A DNA stretch of 64,000 bases from Burkholderia pseudomultivorans (GTDB lineage Bacteria; Pseudomonadota; Gammaproteobacteria; Burkholderiales; Burkholderiaceae): positions 4,464,001 through 4,528,000 of the forward strand of contig NZ_CP013378.1 in assembly GCF_001718415.1 (NCBI RefSeq), read 5' to 3'. The translations under genes were made by a program, and so were the position numbers. This document shows, piece after piece, positions 17,409 through 26,019 of this stretch. The stretch's first letter is position 1; each line of letters begins with the position of its first letter. Below the pieces are notes generated by a model. The model worked only from the letters and a program-made list of their open reading frames with translations. It was not told where the DNA came from and searched no databases.

Positions 17409-17444
17409 AAAACGGCCCGCGCATTGCTGCGCGGGCCGTTTTTT
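17409..17444. terminator. Bidirectional terminator between the twin-TM gene and ctaE
   Basis: CGGCCCGCGC (17413-17422) pairs with GCGCGGGCCG (17429-17438) around a 6-base loop. It has AAAA on the left and TTTTTT on the right, so it can stop transcription in both directions. It lies 4 bases beyond the minus-strand ctaE stop. Confidence 0.92.
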
Positions 17445-17447
17445 CAT

Positions 17448-18305
17448 TTACAGCCAGTAGACGACGACGTACAGGCCGAGCCAGACGACGTCGACGAAGT
17501 GCCAGTACCACGCGGCGCCTTCGAATGCGAAGTGGTGATCGGGCTTGAAGTGGCCGCGGATCATCCGCACCAGCACCACCGCGAGCATCGTGCCGCCGAG
17601 GAACACGTGGAAGCCGTGGAAGCCCGTCAGCAGGAAGAACGTCGAGCCGTAGACGCCCGAGTTCAGCGTCAGGTTCAGTTCGTTGTACGCGTGGTAGTAC
17701 TCGAAGCCCTGCAGGAACAGGAAGCAGACGCCGAGCACGAGGGTCGCGGCCAGCCAGGCGATCGCCTTCTTGCGGTGATCTTCACGCAGTGCGTGGTGCG
17801 ACACCGTCAGCGTCGCGCCCGACGACAGCAGCAGCGCGGTGTTCAGCGTCGGGATCGGCCACGGGCCCATCGTCTTGAAGTGACCGGCGAGCGCGGCCGG
17901 GCCTTCGTTCGGCCACACGGCGGAGAAATCCGGCCAGATCAGCTTGTAGTCGAGGCTGCCGAGCTGATGCAGCGCGATTTCGCGCGCATAGAACAGCGCA
18001 CCGAAGAACGCGCCGAAGAACATCACTTCGGAGAAGATGAACCAGCTCATGCTCCAGCGGTACGACTTGTCGACGTTCTTGCCGTAGTGGCCGCCTTCGG
18101 ACTCGGCGATCGAATCGCCGAACCAGTGGTACAGCGTGAAGAGCAGCCACAGCAGGCCGAGCAGCGCCGTGTACGGCGCCCAGTCGTGACCGTTGATCCA
18201 CAGTGCGACCGACCCGAGCATGACCAGCAGGCCGACGGCCGCGCTGATCGGATGCTGCGACGGATGCGGCACAAAATAGTACGGGGTCTGGTTTTGACCG
18301 CTCAT
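17448..18305 (-). CDS. ctaE: Cytochrome c oxidase subunit III
   Basis: A 285-residue protein with about seven TM helices, the third core subunit of the aa3-type oxidase. Signature segments include WFIFSEVMFFGAFFGALFYAR around residue 90 and FLLTGFHGFHVFLGGTMLA near 225, with WYWHFVDVVWLGLYVVVY at the C-terminus. It lacks redox centres and stabilises subunit I. It lies downstream of ctaD, ctaG and the DUF2970 gene on the same strand and ends at a strong bidirectional terminator. Confidence 0.96.
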   Translation of the reverse strand: MSGQNQTPYYFVPHPSQHPISAAVGLLVMLGSVALWINGHDWAPYTALLGLLWLLFTLYHWFGDSIAESEGGHYGKNVDKSYRWSMSWFIFSEVMFFGAFFGALFYAREIALHQLGSLDYKLIWPDFSAVWPNEGPAALAGHFKTMGPWPIPTLNTALLLSSGATLTVSHHALREDHRKKAIAWLAATLVLGVCFLFLQGFEYYHAYNELNLTLNSGVYGSTFFLLTGFHGFHVFLGGTMLAVVLVRMIRGHFKPDHHFAFEGAAWYWHFVDVVWLGLYVVVYWL

Positions 18306-18442
18306 GCTTGATTCTCCACTTCAGTCCAATTTGTGTACCGGAAACCGCTCCGGATATATTTCTTGCGCGGCGCGACTGCCCTGCCGCTACGCTTTCCCGC
18401 ACGAAGCGCCGAGGCGCTCCGCACTGCATTCTGTTGCACCGC

Positions 18443-18643
18443 CTAGCCGACCACCGCGCGCACGATCAGGATCAGCACGCCGATGAAGACGCCGGCCGCG
18501 AGCAGCGCGACGATCAGCACGTGCAGCGGATTCAGCTGCGTCGCGTCCGCCTCGAGGTCGCGGCGCTTGCGCACGCCGAAGAACGACCACAACACGGCTT
18601 TCAGCGCCTGAGCGAACGATCCGCCTCGCTTGACCTCCGTCAT
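18443..18643 (-). CDS. DUF2970 small membrane protein
   Basis: A 66-residue protein with a charged N-terminal half (FAQALKAVLWSFFGVRKRRD, typical of DUF2970) and one C-terminal TM helix (about 42-64). The family recurs between ctaG and ctaE in Beta- and Gammaproteobacteria. No biochemical role is established to my knowledge; an accessory or assembly function for the oxidase is inferred from its conserved place here. Confidence 0.85.
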   Translation of the reverse strand: MTEVKRGGSFAQALKAVLWSFFGVRKRRDLEADATQLNPLHVLIVALLAAGVFIGVLILIVRAVVG

Positions 18644-18658
18644 CTCGCCCCGCCCTCG

Positions 18659-19270
18659 TCACGCGTCCGGCTTTGCCGCCGCGCCCTGCGTCGCCGTGCT
18701 GCGCGTCGCGGGCGCCGGCGATGCCGGCGTATTCAGTTCGAAGAACGTGTACGACAAGGTGATCGTCTTCACGTCCTTCGGCAATTTCGGATCGATCACG
18801 AACACCACCGGCATCTTGCGCGACTCGTTCGCGGCCAGCGTCTGCTGCGTGAAGCAAAAGCACTCGATCTTCTTGAAAAACTCCGTCGCCTGCTTCGGCG
18901 CGTAGCTCGGAATCGCCTGCGCGACGACCGGCCGGCCCTGCCCGTTCGTCACGTCGTACACGATCGTCGTCAGCTCGCCCGGATGCACGTCGAGGCTGTT
19001 GTGCTCCGGCTTGAAACCGAGCGGGCCGCGCGCGTTCGCGTCGAACTCGACCGACACGGTACGACTGGTGTCGACCTGCGTATTCTTCGCCTCGCGCTCG
19101 CTGACGTCGCGCTGCACCAGGTTGTTGATGCCCGTGATCTGGCAGATCGCGCGATACATCGGGATCAGCGCAAAGCCGAAGCCGAACATCAGCAAGGCGA
19201 CGACGAACAGCTTCGCCAGCATCGAACGATTGAACGCGCGATCGGCGGCGCCCGCTTCCGGCTTCGACAT
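18659..19270 (-). CDS. ctaG: Cytochrome c oxidase assembly protein CtaG/Cox11
   Basis: A 203-residue Cox11 protein that delivers copper to the CuB site of subunit I. It has an N-terminal TM helix (about 20-38) and a periplasmic immunoglobulin-like domain. The copper-binding ECFCFTQQ motif is intact, as are YRAICQITGI after the helix and the FVIDP segment. An Ala/Pro-rich tail (residues 185-203) is probably disordered. It lies 15 bases upstream of the DUF2970 gene. Confidence 0.95.
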   Translation of the reverse strand: MSKPEAGAADRAFNRSMLAKLFVVALLMFGFGFALIPMYRAICQITGINNLVQRDVSEREAKNTQVDTSRTVSVEFDANARGPLGFKPEHNSLDVHPGELTTIVYDVTNGQGRPVVAQAIPSYAPKQATEFFKKIECFCFTQQTLAANESRKMPVVFVIDPKLPKDVKTITLSYTFFELNTPASPAPATRSTATQGAAAKPDA

Positions 19271-19305
19271 ACGACAACTTCCTCGCTACAGCGTCAGTTA
19301 CTGCA

Positions 19306-19446
19306 TCAGTGAGTGGACAGCCACCACTGCTTGATCACGACACCCACAAAAAAAACGGCGGCGATGACGAGCAGGATGAGGCCGAGCCGCTTGTTGCCCG
19401 CGCGGATCTGCTCGGGCGTTCGTCTTTGTTGTGGATTCCGGTTCAT
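19306..19446 (-). CDS. Cytochrome oxidase small assembly protein
   Basis: A 46-residue protein with a basic, polar N-terminus (MNRNPQQRRTPEQIRAGNKR) and one TM helix (about 22-39) ending QWWLSTH. It is too short for many gene callers but lies exactly between ctaD and ctaG, where betaproteobacteria carry a small oxidase assembly gene. The ATG at 19446 is the only sensible start. Function is inferred from position and size. Confidence 0.72.
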   Translation of the reverse strand: MNRNPQQRRTPEQIRAGNKRLGLILLVIAAVFFVGVVIKQWWLSTH

Positions 19447-19515
19447 CTGAAACTTCGTTTCGGCGTCCGCCGCGCCTGCCTGCGCGGCAGGCAGCGGCGG
19501 AACGCGCGGTGACAC

Positions 19516-21123
19516 TTATTCGACGTGCGGCGGTTGCTCGAACGTGTGGAACGGAGCCGGGCTCGGTACCGTCCATTCGAGGCCCGTCGCGCCATCCCAC
19601 GGCTTGTCGGCAGCCTTCTCCAGCTCGCCGCCGCCACGGTAGGCCGGCAGCACGACCGCGAACAGGAAGTACACCTGCGCGAGGCCGAAGCCGAATGCGC
19701 CGATTGTCGCGACCTGGTTGAAGTCCGTGAACTGCGCCGGGTAGTCCGCATAGCGGCGCGGCATGCCGGCGAGACCGACGAAGTGCATCGGGAAGAACGT
19801 CAAGTTGAAGAAGATCATCGACGCCCAGAAGTGGATCTTGCCGCGCGTCTCGTTGTACATCCAGCCCGTCCACTTCGGCGACCAGTAGTACCAGCCCGCA
19901 AACAGCGCGAACAGCGAGCCGGCCACCAGCACGTAGTGGAAGTGCGCGACCACGAAGTAGGTGCCGTGATACTGGATGTCGAGCGGCGCCATCGCGAGCA
20001 TCAGGCCCGTCAGACCGCCGAACGTGAACACGAACAGGAAGCCGATCGCGAACAGCATCGGGGTTTCGAACGTCATCGAGCCGCGCCACATCGTCGCGAG
20101 CCAGTTGAACACCTTCACGCCCGTCGGCACCGCGATCAGCATCGTCGCGTACATGAAGAACAGCTGGCCGGTCACCGGCATGCCGGTCGCGAACATGTGG
20201 TGCGCCCAGACCATGAACGACAGGATCGCGATCGAAGCCGTCGCGTACACCATCGAGCTGTAGCCGAACAGCGTCTTGCGCGCGAACGCCGGGATCACCT
20301 GCGACACGATCCCGAACGCCGGCAGAATCATGATGTACACCTCGGGGTGGCCGAAGAACCAGAAGATGTGCTGGTACATCACCGGATCGCCGCCGCCTGC
20401 CGCGTTGAAGAACGACGTGCCGAAGTGGCGGTCGAACAGCACCATCGTGATCGCGCCTGCCAGGACCGGCATCACGGCGATCAGCAGGTACGCGGTGATC
20501 AGCCAGGTCCACGCGAACATCGGCATCTTCATCAGCGTCATGCCCGGCGCGCGCATGTTCAGGATCGTCACGACGATGTTGATCCCGCCCATGATCGACG
20601 ACGCGCCCATCAGGTGCACCGCGAAGATCGCGAAGTCCATGCCCGGGCCCATCTGCGTCGACAGCGGCGCGTACAGCGTCCAGCCGGCGGCCGTCGCGCC
20701 GCCCGGCGCGAAGAACGAGCCAACCAGCAGCACGGCTGCGACCGGCAGCAGCCAGAAGCTGAAGTTGTTCATCCGCGCGAACGCCATGTCGGAGGCGCCG
20801 ATCTGCAGCGGAATCATCCAGTTCGCGAAGCCGACGAACGCCGGCATGATCGCGCCGAACACCATGATCAGGCCGTGCATCGTCGTGAGTTCGTTGAAGA
20901 ACTCCGGACGCATGATCTGCAGGCCCGGCTCGAACAGCTCGGCACGGATGCCGAGCGCCATCACGCCGCCCGACAGGAACATGATGAACGAGAACAGCAG
21001 GTACAGCGTACCGATGTCCTTGTGGTTGGTGGCGAACAGCCAGCGCCGCCAGCCGTGAGGCGTTTCGTGCGCGTGGTCGTCGTGCGCGTGGTCCGCGGCT
21101 ACGTCGTGCCCGATGCTAGACAT
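19516..21123 (-). CDS. ctaD: Cytochrome c oxidase subunit I (aa3 type)
   Basis: A 535-residue catalytic subunit with twelve TM helices. It holds heme a, heme a3 and CuB and reduces oxygen to water. The CuB/heme region reads FWFFGHPEVYIMILPAFG (His and cross-linked Tyr); VWAHHMFATGMP supplies further CuB histidines and VVAHFHYVLVAG the heme ligands. The N-terminus is His/Asp-rich (HDVAADHAHDDHAHETPHG), possibly metal-binding. It follows coxB by 43 bases and precedes the small assembly gene. Confidence 0.97.
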   Translation of the reverse strand: MSSIGHDVAADHAHDDHAHETPHGWRRWLFATNHKDIGTLYLLFSFIMFLSGGVMALGIRAELFEPGLQIMRPEFFNELTTMHGLIMVFGAIMPAFVGFANWMIPLQIGASDMAFARMNNFSFWLLPVAAVLLVGSFFAPGGATAAGWTLYAPLSTQMGPGMDFAIFAVHLMGASSIMGGINIVVTILNMRAPGMTLMKMPMFAWTWLITAYLLIAVMPVLAGAITMVLFDRHFGTSFFNAAGGGDPVMYQHIFWFFGHPEVYIMILPAFGIVSQVIPAFARKTLFGYSSMVYATASIAILSFMVWAHHMFATGMPVTGQLFFMYATMLIAVPTGVKVFNWLATMWRGSMTFETPMLFAIGFLFVFTFGGLTGLMLAMAPLDIQYHGTYFVVAHFHYVLVAGSLFALFAGWYYWSPKWTGWMYNETRGKIHFWASMIFFNLTFFPMHFVGLAGMPRRYADYPAQFTDFNQVATIGAFGFGLAQVYFLFAVVLPAYRGGGELEKAADKPWDGATGLEWTVPSPAPFHTFEQPPHVE

Positions 21124-21166
21124 GAGAATCTCCTAATGCGAATACGTCGACTAACTCAGCGACACG

Positions 21167-22747
21167 TCAAGCCGCCGGCCCGATCTCGACACGCCGCGCT
21201 TCCTTCGCGTCGGCGCCGCCCGTGATCGTTTCCGGCTTTTTGAGAACAATGTGGTCTTCCGCCACGCCTGCGGCCTTCAGCGCGTCGCGCACGGCTTGCG
21301 CGCGATGCTTGGCCAGTTCGGCGTTCGCGTCGGCCGAGCCCGTCTTGTCGGTGAAACCCGACAGCGCGAGCTTCGCGTCCGGATGTGCCTTCGCATAGTC
21401 GGCCGCCGCGGCGATCGCCGCCTTCGCGTCGGCCGGCAGCGTGCTCTTGCCCGTCTCGAAGTAGATCGTCGACAGCGCGGCCGAGGTTGCCGCGGCCGGC
21501 TGTTCCGCTGCGCCCGATGCGGCTTGCGCCGGCGCCGAAGCGGCTTCGGACGGTGCCGATGCGGCCGCTGCGGCGCCCGCGGTGTCTTCCGGCATCTTGC
21601 CGTTGCGCGCGTCGGCGACTTGCTTCGGCTGCAGCAGGTCGTTCTTGTGGTTGCCCCACGAGTTGCGTTCGTACGTGATGACCGATGCGATGTCGAGATC
21701 CGACAGCGACGCCCACGACGGCATCGCGCCCTTGCCATGCAGCACGCGCTCGACGTGGCCGGCGATCGGGCCGTTCACGATCGGGCTGCCGTCCATCGCC
21801 GGGAACGCGCCGAGACCCTTGCCGTTCACCTGGTGGCAGGCCGCGCAGTTCGCCTTGTAGACTTCCTCGCCGTGCGCGACGAGTTCGGCCATCGTGTAGA
21901 CCTTGTTCGGGTCGACCGCCGCGCCGGCCATCTTGGCCTTCTGCGCGCTCACCCACTTCGCGTAGTCTTCATCCGACAGCACTTCGACGACGACCGGCAT
22001 GTACGCGTGCTCCTTGCCGCACAGCTCGGTACAGAAACCGCGGAAGGTGCCGACCTTGTCGGCCTTGAACCACGTGTCGCGCACGAAGCCCGGGATCGCA
22101 TCCTGCTTCACGCCGAACGCGGGCACGTACCACGAGTGGACGACGTCGTTCGCGGTCGTGATGATGCGGATCTTCTTGTTGACCGGCACGACGAGCGGGT
22201 TGTCGACTTCCTGCAGATAGGTGTCGGTGATCGGCTTCTTGCCCATCACTTCGTCGCGCGGGGTGGTCAGCGTCGACAGGAAGCCGATGCCCTCGCCCGG
22301 GCCCTTCACGTAGTCGTAGCCCCACTTCCACTGGTAGCCGGTGACCTTGATCGTGAGATCGGCGTTCGTCGTGTCCTTCATCGCGACGACGGCCTTCGTC
22401 GCCGGCAGCGCCATCAGCACGACGATGATGAACGGCACGATCGTCCAGATGATTTCGACGGTCGTGCTTTCATGGAAATTGGCGGCCTTGTGGCCCTTGG
22501 ATTTGCGATGCGCGAAGATCGAATAGAACATCACGCCGAACACGCCGATGAAGATCACCGTACAGAGGATCAGCATCATCGTGTGGAGATCGTAGAGCTC
22601 CTCGGCGATCTTCGTGACAGGCGGCTGAAAATTGATTTCATTGACGCGGGGGCCGCCCGGGCTGTCACCGACCGCCAGAGCGGCACCGGCAAAGAGCAAT
22701 CCGCTGCATGCCAGCACGCCCGTGAGGGCTCGCTTGATTGTTTTCAT
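21167..22747 (-). CDS. coxB: Cytochrome c oxidase subunit II fused to cytochrome c and an OmpA-like domain
   Basis: A 526-residue three-part protein. Residues 1-25 are a signal peptide, two TM helices follow (about 55-78 and 97-118), then the CuA cupredoxin domain with ligands His204, Cys239, Cys243, His247 and Met250. Next is a cytochrome c domain (CAACH at 301-305, likely axial Met342). After an Ala/Ser/Pro linker (about 389-424) comes an OmpA_C-like domain (STIYFETGKSTLPADA, GFTDKTGSADANAELAKHR), with Asp467 and Arg482 in the places used to bind peptidoglycan in other OmpA domains. The start at 22747 gives the signal peptide. It begins the coxB-ctaD-ctaG-ctaE operon. Confidence 0.95.
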   Translation of the reverse strand: MKTIKRALTGVLACSGLLFAGAALAVGDSPGGPRVNEINFQPPVTKIAEELYDLHTMMLILCTVIFIGVFGVMFYSIFAHRKSKGHKAANFHESTTVEIIWTIVPFIIVVLMALPATKAVVAMKDTTNADLTIKVTGYQWKWGYDYVKGPGEGIGFLSTLTTPRDEVMGKKPITDTYLQEVDNPLVVPVNKKIRIITTANDVVHSWYVPAFGVKQDAIPGFVRDTWFKADKVGTFRGFCTELCGKEHAYMPVVVEVLSDEDYAKWVSAQKAKMAGAAVDPNKVYTMAELVAHGEEVYKANCAACHQVNGKGLGAFPAMDGSPIVNGPIAGHVERVLHGKGAMPSWASLSDLDIASVITYERNSWGNHKNDLLQPKQVADARNGKMPEDTAGAAAAASAPSEAASAPAQAASGAAEQPAAATSAALSTIYFETGKSTLPADAKAAIAAAADYAKAHPDAKLALSGFTDKTGSADANAELAKHRAQAVRDALKAAGVAEDHIVLKKPETITGGADAKEARRVEIGPAA

Positions 22748-22827
22748 AGCATCCTTACCCAAAATTTCCATTCAAACCCTCCCCCGTCGCCAGCCGCCTG
22801 CCTGTTGCTGCCGGCGAGCCTGCCTCG

Positions 22828-23313
22828 TCAGCCGCAGCGCCGGAGCGACACGCGCAGTTCGTCGGCGAACTGCGCACGCTTGTATTGCGCGAGATGCTGC
22901 CCGATTACGACGGTCTGCCCGCGCGACACCAGTCGAATCGGGTCGCGTGGCGTCGCGCCCGGCTCGACCCGCACCCAGCGCGGGTTGAATTCGATCTGCG
23001 TGAACCGCTCCGCATCCATCCGCTCGATCACGAGCCGGTGCGGAAACAGCCTGATGCGCTCGTAATCGACCGCATGGCGGGCGTAGATCGCAAACGCGAC
23101 GCCCACGACCAGCAATTCGATTCCGGTGAAGGGCATGACGAGCCACGCCCCCCGCCACATCAGCAACGCCGCGATCACCAGCGAGAAGCCCGCGAGCGAC
23201 GCGTAAAACAGCACGAACTGGCGCGGCGACACCGAACAGTTGCGTTTAATGAGCCAGTCGTTCAGGACCGGTTCGTCGTCCGCCGTCTCCGCCAAAACCC
23301 TCGCTGCTTCCAT
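22828..23313 (-). CDS. DUF2244 membrane protein
   Basis: A 161-residue protein with two close TM helices (about 35-75), preceded by RNCSVSPRQFVLFYASLAG and followed by a soluble domain (DAERFTQIEFNPRWVRVEP), the hallmark of DUF2244. The start at 23313 has GAGGCGG just upstream; the frame remains open to 23403 but that stretch has a GC-rich inverted repeat and no domain character. It lies upstream of coxB on the same strand with an 80-base gap. DUF2244 proteins are common beside oxidase genes but have no proven function. Confidence 0.8.
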   Translation of the reverse strand: MEAARVLAETADDEPVLNDWLIKRNCSVSPRQFVLFYASLAGFSLVIAALLMWRGAWLVMPFTGIELLVVGVAFAIYARHAVDYERIRLFPHRLVIERMDAERFTQIEFNPRWVRVEPGATPRDPIRLVSRGQTVVIGQHLAQYKRAQFADELRVSLRRCG

Positions 23314-23547
23314 CGCCGCCTCACGCGAATGGCATGCGATGCATGCCTGCATCGGACTCGCCGCCCCGTATTGCGGGGACCCCGGGACGACAAGCTGACG
23401 CATTATAGGCGGGTTCAATGGCATCCACAAGCAAGCGGCTATCGGCCCGCGAGCCAAGCGCGACAAGCTTCCCGGCCATTTCAGCCGTCAATTCGACCCC
23501 GCTTTGCACCGCTAATTTCAGACATAACAAAACCCCTCTTTACCGCT

Positions 23548-24513
23548 TTACCGATTCTTCGGACGCCCCTTTCCGATGTCTTCGATACGCACGATTCCGT
23601 GCCCTTCCGCAGTCGTGCGCGGCACGGCTTTCCATGCGTGCCCGTAGATCACCTCGAAGGTCAGCGCGATCGTGCCGTCGGCGCGCCGGCGCGCGTCGAG
23701 CGCGTCGCCGAGCGCCTGCCGGAAGCGCCGCGCAGCCTGCCGCGGCGCGCTGCGCTCGAACGGATAGGCGCCCCAGCGGCGCACGTCGGCCAGCAGCGAA
23801 TCGGGGGATTTGTAGGTGACGGTCAGCACTTCCTGATCCATCACGGGGATCTCGAAACCGCTTTCGACCAGCATGTCGCCGAGGTCGTGCATGTCGACGA
23901 AATCGATCACGCGCGCCGCGTTCGGCGCGATGCCGAGCGCCGCTTCCGCCTCCGCGCAGGCCGCGCGCAGCTCGCGCAGCGTGTCGGGACCGAGCGTGCT
24001 GAACATCAGCAGGCCGTTGACGCGCAGCACGCGCTGCCATTCGGGCAGCACGGCGTCGGGGCGCGAATGCCAGTGAAGGGCGAGGTTCGACCAGATCAGG
24101 TCGAACGCGCCGGCCGCGAACGGCAGCGCGGAGAAGTCGGCCTGCGCGACGCGCGGGCCGCGCTGGCCGAGCGCCCGGCCGAGCGACGCGGGCAGCCAGC
24201 GGCGCCAGCTCGTCTGCTCGATCTCGCGCTGCGCGGCCCGCACGAGCATCGCGCCCGACAGGTCGACGCCGAACACGGGCGCCTCCGGGAACCGCGCGCG
24301 CAGCGCCGGCAGGTCGTCGCCCGGGCCGCAGCCCGCATCGAGCACGGCCGTCGGGCTGACCTTGATGTATTCGAGGCGCTCGTTCATCCGCTGCGCGATC
24401 TCGCGCGGCAGGAACGCGACCGCGTCGAAGGTGGCGGCGCGGCGGTCGAAGATCCGCCGCAGACGCCGTGCGTCATTGGCCGGACGGCCGGTTGAAGTCG
24501 AAGCTGGGGACAT
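23548..24513 (-). CDS. bioC: Malonyl-ACP O-methyltransferase BioC
   Basis: A 321-residue SAM-dependent methyltransferase of the BioC type, which methylates malonyl-ACP to start pimelate synthesis for biotin. The SAM motif VLDAGCGPGDD is at about 57-67, followed by VFGVDLSGAML, ADFSALPFAAGAFDLIWSNL and LMFSTLGPDTLRELR, all typical of BioC. The ATG at 24513 is chosen over a GTG three codons upstream. It is divergent from comF. No other bio gene is in the window, so assignment rests on sequence character. Confidence 0.85.
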   Translation of the reverse strand: MSPASTSTGRPANDARRLRRIFDRRAATFDAVAFLPREIAQRMNERLEYIKVSPTAVLDAGCGPGDDLPALRARFPEAPVFGVDLSGAMLVRAAQREIEQTSWRRWLPASLGRALGQRGPRVAQADFSALPFAAGAFDLIWSNLALHWHSRPDAVLPEWQRVLRVNGLLMFSTLGPDTLRELRAACAEAEAALGIAPNAARVIDFVDMHDLGDMLVESGFEIPVMDQEVLTVTYKSPDSLLADVRRWGAYPFERSAPRQAARRFRQALGDALDARRRADGTIALTFEVIYGHAWKAVPRTTAEGHGIVRIEDIGKGRPKNR

Positions 24514-24596
24514 GTCGGGCACACTGGCGAAGAGCCCGAAGTATACTCGCTCGCCTCGCGGGCTTCAGTGAGGCGGGGCCGCAAGGAGTGTTCGCG

Positions 24597-25421
24597 ATGG
24601 TCCGTCGTTCCGTTCCGCGCCCCGTGCGCGTCGTTTTGTCGCAGGTTCGCGCGCTGGCGGCGCGCATTGCAACGGTCGCGCTGCCGAATCGCTGCGCGCT
24701 GTGCGGCAATTTGTCACATGCCGTGATTTGCACCGCGTGCGACGCCGCGTACTGGAACGAAGCGCGGCTGCGCTGCGACATGTGCGCGGTGCCGCTCGGC
24801 ATCGGGGCGTCGCGTCGGCGCGACCGGCATACCGGTTTCGGGCATACCGGCTCCGGGCGCACCGGCGCCGCACGCGCCGCCGCATACCGCTGCAAGGCCT
24901 GCCGCACGGCGCCGCCGCCGTTCGACGCGACGCTCGCGCTCGCCGACTACCGCGCGCCGCTCGACGGGCTCGCGCGCGGGCTGAAGTTCCATGCGCGGCT
25001 CGCGCTCGGCGCGGAATTCGCGACGCGGCTCGCGCGGCTCGTCGACGATACGCGCGGCGCGGGCGGCTTCGACGTGGTGGCGCCCGTGCCGCTGTCGCAC
25101 CGGCGGCTCGTCGCGCGCGGCTACAACCAGGCGTGGGCCATCGCGCGTCCGCTCGCGCGCCGGCTCGGCGTGCGCGCCGACGCGACGCTGCTCGCGCGCG
25201 TCGCCGACACCGCACCGCAGTCCCGGCTCGACCGGCGCGCGCGGCGCGACAACGTCGCCGCGGCCTTCGCGGTCGCGGGCGACGTCGCGGGCCGCCACGT
25301 GGCGCTGGTCGACGACGTGATGACGTCGGGCGCGACGCTCGCGGCCGCCGCGCATGCGCTGAAGGCGGCCGGCGCCGCGCGCGTGACGAATCTGGTTGCG
25401 TTGCGCACCGCGAGGGATTAA
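24597..25421 (+). CDS. ComF family phosphoribosyltransferase-like protein
   Basis: A 274-residue ComF/GntX-type protein with an N-terminal zinc ribbon (CALCG, CTAC, CDMC, CKAC cysteine pairs) and a C-terminal type I phosphoribosyltransferase fold, with the PRPP motif VALVDDVMTSGATLAAA. Relatives act in DNA uptake or phosphorus/carbon use; the enzymatic substrate is unknown. The start at 24597 has AAGGAG upstream. A 15-base tandem repeat (24828-24870) inserts HTGFG-HTGSG-RTGAA between the second and third zinc pairs. It is divergent from bioC. Confidence 0.9.
   Translation: MVRRSVPRPVRVVLSQVRALAARIATVALPNRCALCGNLSHAVICTACDAAYWNEARLRCDMCAVPLGIGASRRRDRHTGFGHTGSGRTGAARAAAYRCKACRTAPPPFDATLALADYRAPLDGLARGLKFHARLALGAEFATRLARLVDDTRGAGGFDVVAPVPLSHRRLVARGYNQAWAIARPLARRLGVRADATLLARVADTAPQSRLDRRARRDNVAAAFAVAGDVAGRHVALVDDVMTSGATLAAAAHALKAAGAARVTNLVALRTARD
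24828..24870. repeat. 15-bp tandem repeat inside comF
   Basis: Two near-identical 15-base units (24828-24842 and 24843-24857, differing at two positions) and a degenerate third copy encode HTGFG, HTGSG and RTGAA. They sit between the CDMC and CKAC pairs of the ComF zinc ribbon. The frame is preserved. Confidence 0.8.
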
Positions 25422-25532
25422 TTAGATAGCAGCATCGAAGGCCGGCCGCCGCCGTGCGGCCGGGCCGCCATGAACCGGCCGTCGCGCCCGGGCCGAACCG
25501 TCCGGCCGCGCACGGCCCAGCCGATCCGAAAC

Positions 25533-26003
25533 ATGTTCAACGTCGTCCTCGTCGCCCCCGAAATTCCGCCGAACACCGGCAACGTGATCCGTCTGTGCGC
25601 CAATACGGGCGCGCGCCTGCACCTGATCGAGCCGCTCGGCTTCCCGCTCGACGACGCGAAGATGCGCCGCGCGGGCCTCGACTATCACGAATATGCGCAG
25701 ATGCAGGTGCATCGCGACTGGGACGCGTTCGTCGCGGCCGAATCGCCCGACCCGGCACGCATGTTCGCGTTCACGACCCGCGGCTCGGGCCGTTTCCACG
25801 ACCATGCGTTCCTGCCGGGCGACTGGTTCGTGTTCGGCTCGGAAACGCGCGGCCTGTCCGCCGACGTGCTCGAGCGCTTCGCGAACGAACAGCGCGTGCG
25901 CCTGCCGATGCGGCCGGGCAACCGCAGCCTGAACCTGTCGAACACGGTCGCCGTGGTCGTGTTCGAGGCGTGGCGCCAGGCCGGCTTCGAAGGCGGCGCA
26001 TGA
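25533..26003 (+). CDS. trmL: tRNA (cytidine(34)-2'-O)-methyltransferase TrmL
   Basis: A 156-residue SPOUT methyltransferase, the usual TrmL length, that 2'-O-methylates the wobble base of two leucine tRNAs. The three knot motifs are visible: PEIPPNTGNVIRLCANTGA at residues 9-27, FVFGSETRGL in the middle and MRPGNRSLNLSNTVAVVVFE near the end. The ATG at 25533 begins MFNVVLVAPEI, the family's usual N-terminus. It follows comF on the same strand and is convergent with the macro-domain gene 16 bases away. Confidence 0.95.
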   Translation: MFNVVLVAPEIPPNTGNVIRLCANTGARLHLIEPLGFPLDDAKMRRAGLDYHEYAQMQVHRDWDAFVAAESPDPARMFAFTTRGSGRFHDHAFLPGDWFVFGSETRGLSADVLERFANEQRVRLPMRPGNRSLNLSNTVAVVVFEAWRQAGFEGGA

Positions 26004-26019
26004 CGGCGCCCGGCCGGCG

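Noticed and set aside
19525..21225. 566-codon plus-strand frame opposite ctaD
   Set aside because: Shadow frame rich in Arg, His and Asp; subunit I on the minus strand is unambiguous.
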